This document shows, piece by piece, positions 61,398-64,000 of a stretch of 64,000 nt of DNA. The notes below the pieces were generated by a model. The model was given only the letters and a program-made list of their open reading frames with translations, made no database searches and was not told the DNA's origin. The number at the start of each line of letters is the position of its first letter. The first letter of the stretch is position 1. Source of the DNA: Prosapia bicincta (taxonomy: Eukaryota; Arthropoda; Insecta; Hemiptera; Cercopidae); the NCBI GenBank assembly GCA_036971475.1, contig JBAIZL010000006.1, positions 9,993,656 through 10,057,655 of the forward strand. The letters run 5' to 3'. A program made the translations under genes and the position numbers.

Positions 61398-63423
61398 CAA
61401 GTCTATGGTCAATTCTGTATCGTTTATGCTATTAAAATAAGAATTCTATTTTTGGAAGAAATCGAAAAAATCCATGAACTATAGTTCATGCTTTTTTTAG
61501 TGTAAAAATTTAGTATTATGATTACTCGTATAAAACATACAATAGATAATTTCTGCGAGTACCATGCAATTCTATGGTCAATTCTGTATCGTTTAAGCTA
61601 TTAAAATAAGAATACTATTTCTGGAAGAAATCGAAAAAATCCATGAAATATAGTTCATGCTTTTTTTAGTGTAAACATTTAATATTATGATTACTCGTAT
61701 AACACATACAATAGATAATTTCTGCGAGTACAATGCAATTCTATGGTCAATTCTGTATCGTTTAAGCTATTAAAATAAGAATTCTATTTTTGGAAGAAAT
61801 CGAAAAAATCCATGAACTATAGTTCATGCTTTTTTTAGTGTAAAAATTTAATATTATGATTACTTGTATAACATATACAATAGATACTTTCTGCGAGTAC
61901 CATGCAATTCTATGGTCAATTCTGTATCGTTTATGCTATTAAAATAAGAATTCTATTTTTGGAAAAAATCGAAAAAATCCATGAACTATATAGTTTATGC
62001 TATTTTTAGTGTAAAAATTTAACATTATGATTACTCGTATAACACATACAATAGATAATTTCTGCGAGTACCATGCAATTCTATGGTCAATTCTGTATCG
62101 TTTAAGCTAATAAAATAGGAATTCTATTTTTGTAAGAAATCGAAAAAATCCATGAACCATGCTTTTTTTAGTGTAAAAATTTAATATTATGATTACTCGT
62201 ATAACACATACAATAGATAATTTCTGCGAGTACCATGCAATTCTATGGTCAATTCTGTATCGATTTAGCTAATAAAATAAGAATTCTATTTTTGGAAGAA
62301 ATCGAAAAAATCCATGAACTATAGTTCATGCTTTTTTTAGTGTAAAAATTTAATATTACGATTACTTGTATAACACATACAATAGATAATTTCTGCGAGT
62401 ACCATGCAATTCTATGGTCAATTCTGTATCGTTTATGCTATTAAAATAGGAATTTTATTTTTGGAAGAAATCGAAAAAATCCATGAACTATAGTTCATGC
62501 TTTTTTTAGTGTAAAAATTTAATATTATGATTACTCGTATAACACATACAATAGATAATTTCTGCGAGTACCATGCAATTCTATGGTCAATTCTGTATCG
62601 TTTAGGCTATTAAAATAGGAATTCTATTTTTGGAAGAAATCGAAAAAATCCATGAACTATAGTTCATGCTTTTTTTAGTGTAAAAATTTAATATTATGAT
62701 TACTCGTATAACACATACAATAGATAATTTCTGCGAGTACCATGCAATTCTATGGTCAATTCTGTATCGTTTATGCTATTAAAATAAGAATTCTATTTTT
62801 GGAAGAAATCGAAAAAATCCATGAACTATATAGTTTATGCTATTTTTAGTTTAAAAATTTAACATTATGATTACTCGTATAACACATACAATAGATAATT
62901 TCTGCGAGTACCATGCAATTCTATGGTCAATTCTGTATCGTTTAAACTAATAAAATAAGAATTCTATTTTTGGAAGAAATCGAAAAAATCCATGTACTAT
63001 ATAGTTCTTGCTTTTTTTAGTGTAAAAATTTAATATTATGATTACTCGTATAACACATACAATAGATAATTTCTGCGAGTACCATGCAATTCTATGGTCA
63101 ATTCTGTATCGTTTAGGCTATTAAAATAGAAATTATATTTTTGGAAGAAATCGAAAAAATCCATGAACTATAGTTCATGCTTTTTTAGTGTAAAAATTTA
63201 ATATTATGATTACTCGTATAACACATACAATAGATAATTTCTGCGAGTACCATGCAATTCTATGGTTAATTCTGTATCGTTTATGCTATTAAAATAAGAA
63301 TTCTATTTTTGGAAGAAATCTAAAAAATCCATGAACTATAGTTCATGCTTTTTTTAGTGTAAAAATTTAATATTATGATTACTCGTATAACACATCCAAT
63401 AGATAATTTCTGCGAGTACCATG
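61398..63423 (+). repeat. Twelve units, about 2026 bp, partly repeated downstream
   Basis: Begins with a GCAAGTC unit that has TATAAAACATAC, followed by a GAATACTATTTCTGG unit with CCATGAAATATAG, TAAACATTT and GTACAATGC. These two units recur at 63424 (shift 2026 bp). The remaining units mix markers of the 2024-bp and 3553-bp HORs, such as CTAATAAAATAGG, GATTTAGCTAATA and TTTAAACTAATA. Confidence 0.78.
62076..62237 (+). repeat. 162-bp monomer, copy 3
   Basis: Same 7-bp palindrome deletion as at 58530 and 60554, but preceded by a GCGAGTACC junction instead of GCGATTACC, so it is a recombined relative and not part of a clean third HOR copy. Confidence 0.88.
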
Positions 63424-63930
63424 CAAGTCTATGGTCAATTCTGTATCGTTTATGCTATTAAAATAAGAATTCTATTTTTGGAAGAAATCGAAAAAATCCA
63501 TGAACTATAGTTCATGCTTTTTTTAGTGTAAAAATTTAGTATTATGATTACTCGTATAAAACATACAATAGATAATTTCTGCGAGTACCATGCAATTCTA
63601 TGGTCAATTCTGTATCGTTTAAGCTATTAAAATAAGAATACTATTTCTGGAAGAAATCGAAAAAATCCATGAAATATAGTTCATGCTTTTTTTAGTGTAA
63701 ACATTTAATATTATGATTACTCGTATAACACATACAATTGATAATTTCTGCGAGTACAATGCAATTCTATGGTCAATTCTGTATCGTTTAAGCTATTAAA
63801 ATAGGAATTCTATTTTTGGAAGAAATCGAAAAAATCCATGAACTATAGTTCATGCTTTTTTTAGTGTAAAAATTTAATATTATGATTACTCGTAAAGCAC
63901 ACACAATAGATAATTTCTGCGAGTACCATG
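63424..63930 (+). repeat. Start of a further HOR copy
   Basis: Units at 63424 and 63593 repeat 61398 and 61567 with one change (CAATTGATAA). The next unit (63762) has AATAGG and GTAAAGCACACAC and no longer matches 61736. Confidence 0.8.
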
Positions 63931-64000
63931 CAATTCTATGGTCAATTCTGTATCGTTTAAGCTATTAAAATAAGAATTCTATTTTTGGAAGAAATCGAAA
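63931..64000 (+). repeat. Partial monomer at window end
   Basis: First 70 bp of a consensus monomer, cut by the window edge within GAAATCGAAA. The array continues beyond the window. Confidence 0.95.

Larger units (their letters stand above)
1..64000 (+). repeat. 169-bp satellite DNA array, fills the window
   Basis: Head-to-tail copies of one AT-rich 169-bp monomer run from the first to the last base with no interruption and no inverted copies. Start points 1, 170, 339, 508 and 677 are each 169 bp apart, and the phase can be followed through the whole window allowing for small indels. I estimate about 375 monomers. Most differ from the consensus at only a few positions. The unit length is close to one nucleosome plus linker, as in many eukaryotic satellites. 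All six frames are closed within each monomer, so it is non-coding. Location on the chromosome (subtelomeric, pericentromeric or interstitial) cannot be told because no flank is visible. Confidence 0.98.

Noticed and set aside
1..64000. CRISPR array
   Set aside because: The whole 169-bp unit is conserved, with no short repeat alternating with unique spacers; the palindrome is part of a continuous satellite monomer.
1..64000. Protein-coding genes or a repeat protein
   Set aside because: 169 is not a multiple of three, and TAA at 28, 36 and 41 plus minus-strand stops at 27, 35 and 49 close all six frames in each monomer. Variants that lose position 28 (TTTATGC) still have TAA at 106 in the same frame.
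1..64000. Primate alpha satellite
   Set aside because: The length is close (169 against 171 bp), but the sequence is not one I recognise as alphoid, and CpG content and A/T tracts differ.
1..64000. Telomeric repeats (TTAGG, TTAGGG) marking a chromosome end
   Set aside because: TTAGG appears only singly, in the TTTAGGCTATT and TTAGGATT monomer variants; there is no tandem run.

Overview
The whole window is one uninterrupted head-to-tail satellite DNA array. I found no gene, RNA gene, transposon insertion, CRISPR array or unique sequence. The monomer is 169 bp, 26% G+C (22 C and 22 G in my hand-built consensus), always in the same orientation, and occurs about 375 times; both window edges lie inside the array. 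Monomer positions below are numbered from the C of CAATTCTATGG (window base 1 is monomer position 1). The consensus has TAA at positions 28, 36 and 41 on the plus strand and stop triplets at 27, 35 and 49 on the minus strand. These close all six frames in every unit, so no long reading frame can exist.

The organism is very probably a eukaryote with AT-rich heterochromatin. CpG is not depleted in the monomer (4 observed, about 2.9 expected), which fits an invertebrate with little repeat methylation better than a vertebrate or a plant. From memory, a 169-bp subtelomeric tandem repeat has been described in aphids of the Myzus persicae group; the length and base composition fit, but I cannot compare sequences, so an aphid origin is only a hypothesis.

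Each monomer centres on a perfect 18-bp palindrome (positions 76-93) flanked by A6 (68-73) and T7 (95-101), which together form a larger interrupted dyad. Nearly all large length variation begins within a base or two of the palindrome axis: TA-step indels, a 41-bp tandem duplication giving 210-bp monomers, a 33-bp deletion giving a 136-bp monomer, and a 7-bp deletion giving 162-bp monomers.

Layout. 1-17128: a mosaic of higher-order repeats (HORs) holding all 14 long (about 210-bp) monomers, including an 845-bp five-unit duplication and nested 1.77, 1.94 and 3.33 kb repeats. 17129-24365: near-consensus monomers with little HOR order, plus the 136-bp unit and the longest palindromes. 24366-31982: an abrupt change of subfamily, with new linked substitutions and complete loss of the KpnI-type GGTACC variant until about 33.1 kb. 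31983-43310: a 15-unit, 2541-bp HOR with four copies or partial copies, one lacking a monomer, and a 1004-bp interlude. 43311-64000: 846-bp modules, a 21-unit 3553-bp tandem duplication with one obvious internal difference between copies, and a 12-unit 2024-bp tandem duplication.

The window therefore records unequal exchange and segmental amplification acting on one satellite family. Any biological role would be structural (heterochromatin, subtelomere or centromere, nucleosome phasing) or through the palindrome; none is shown by the sequence alone.
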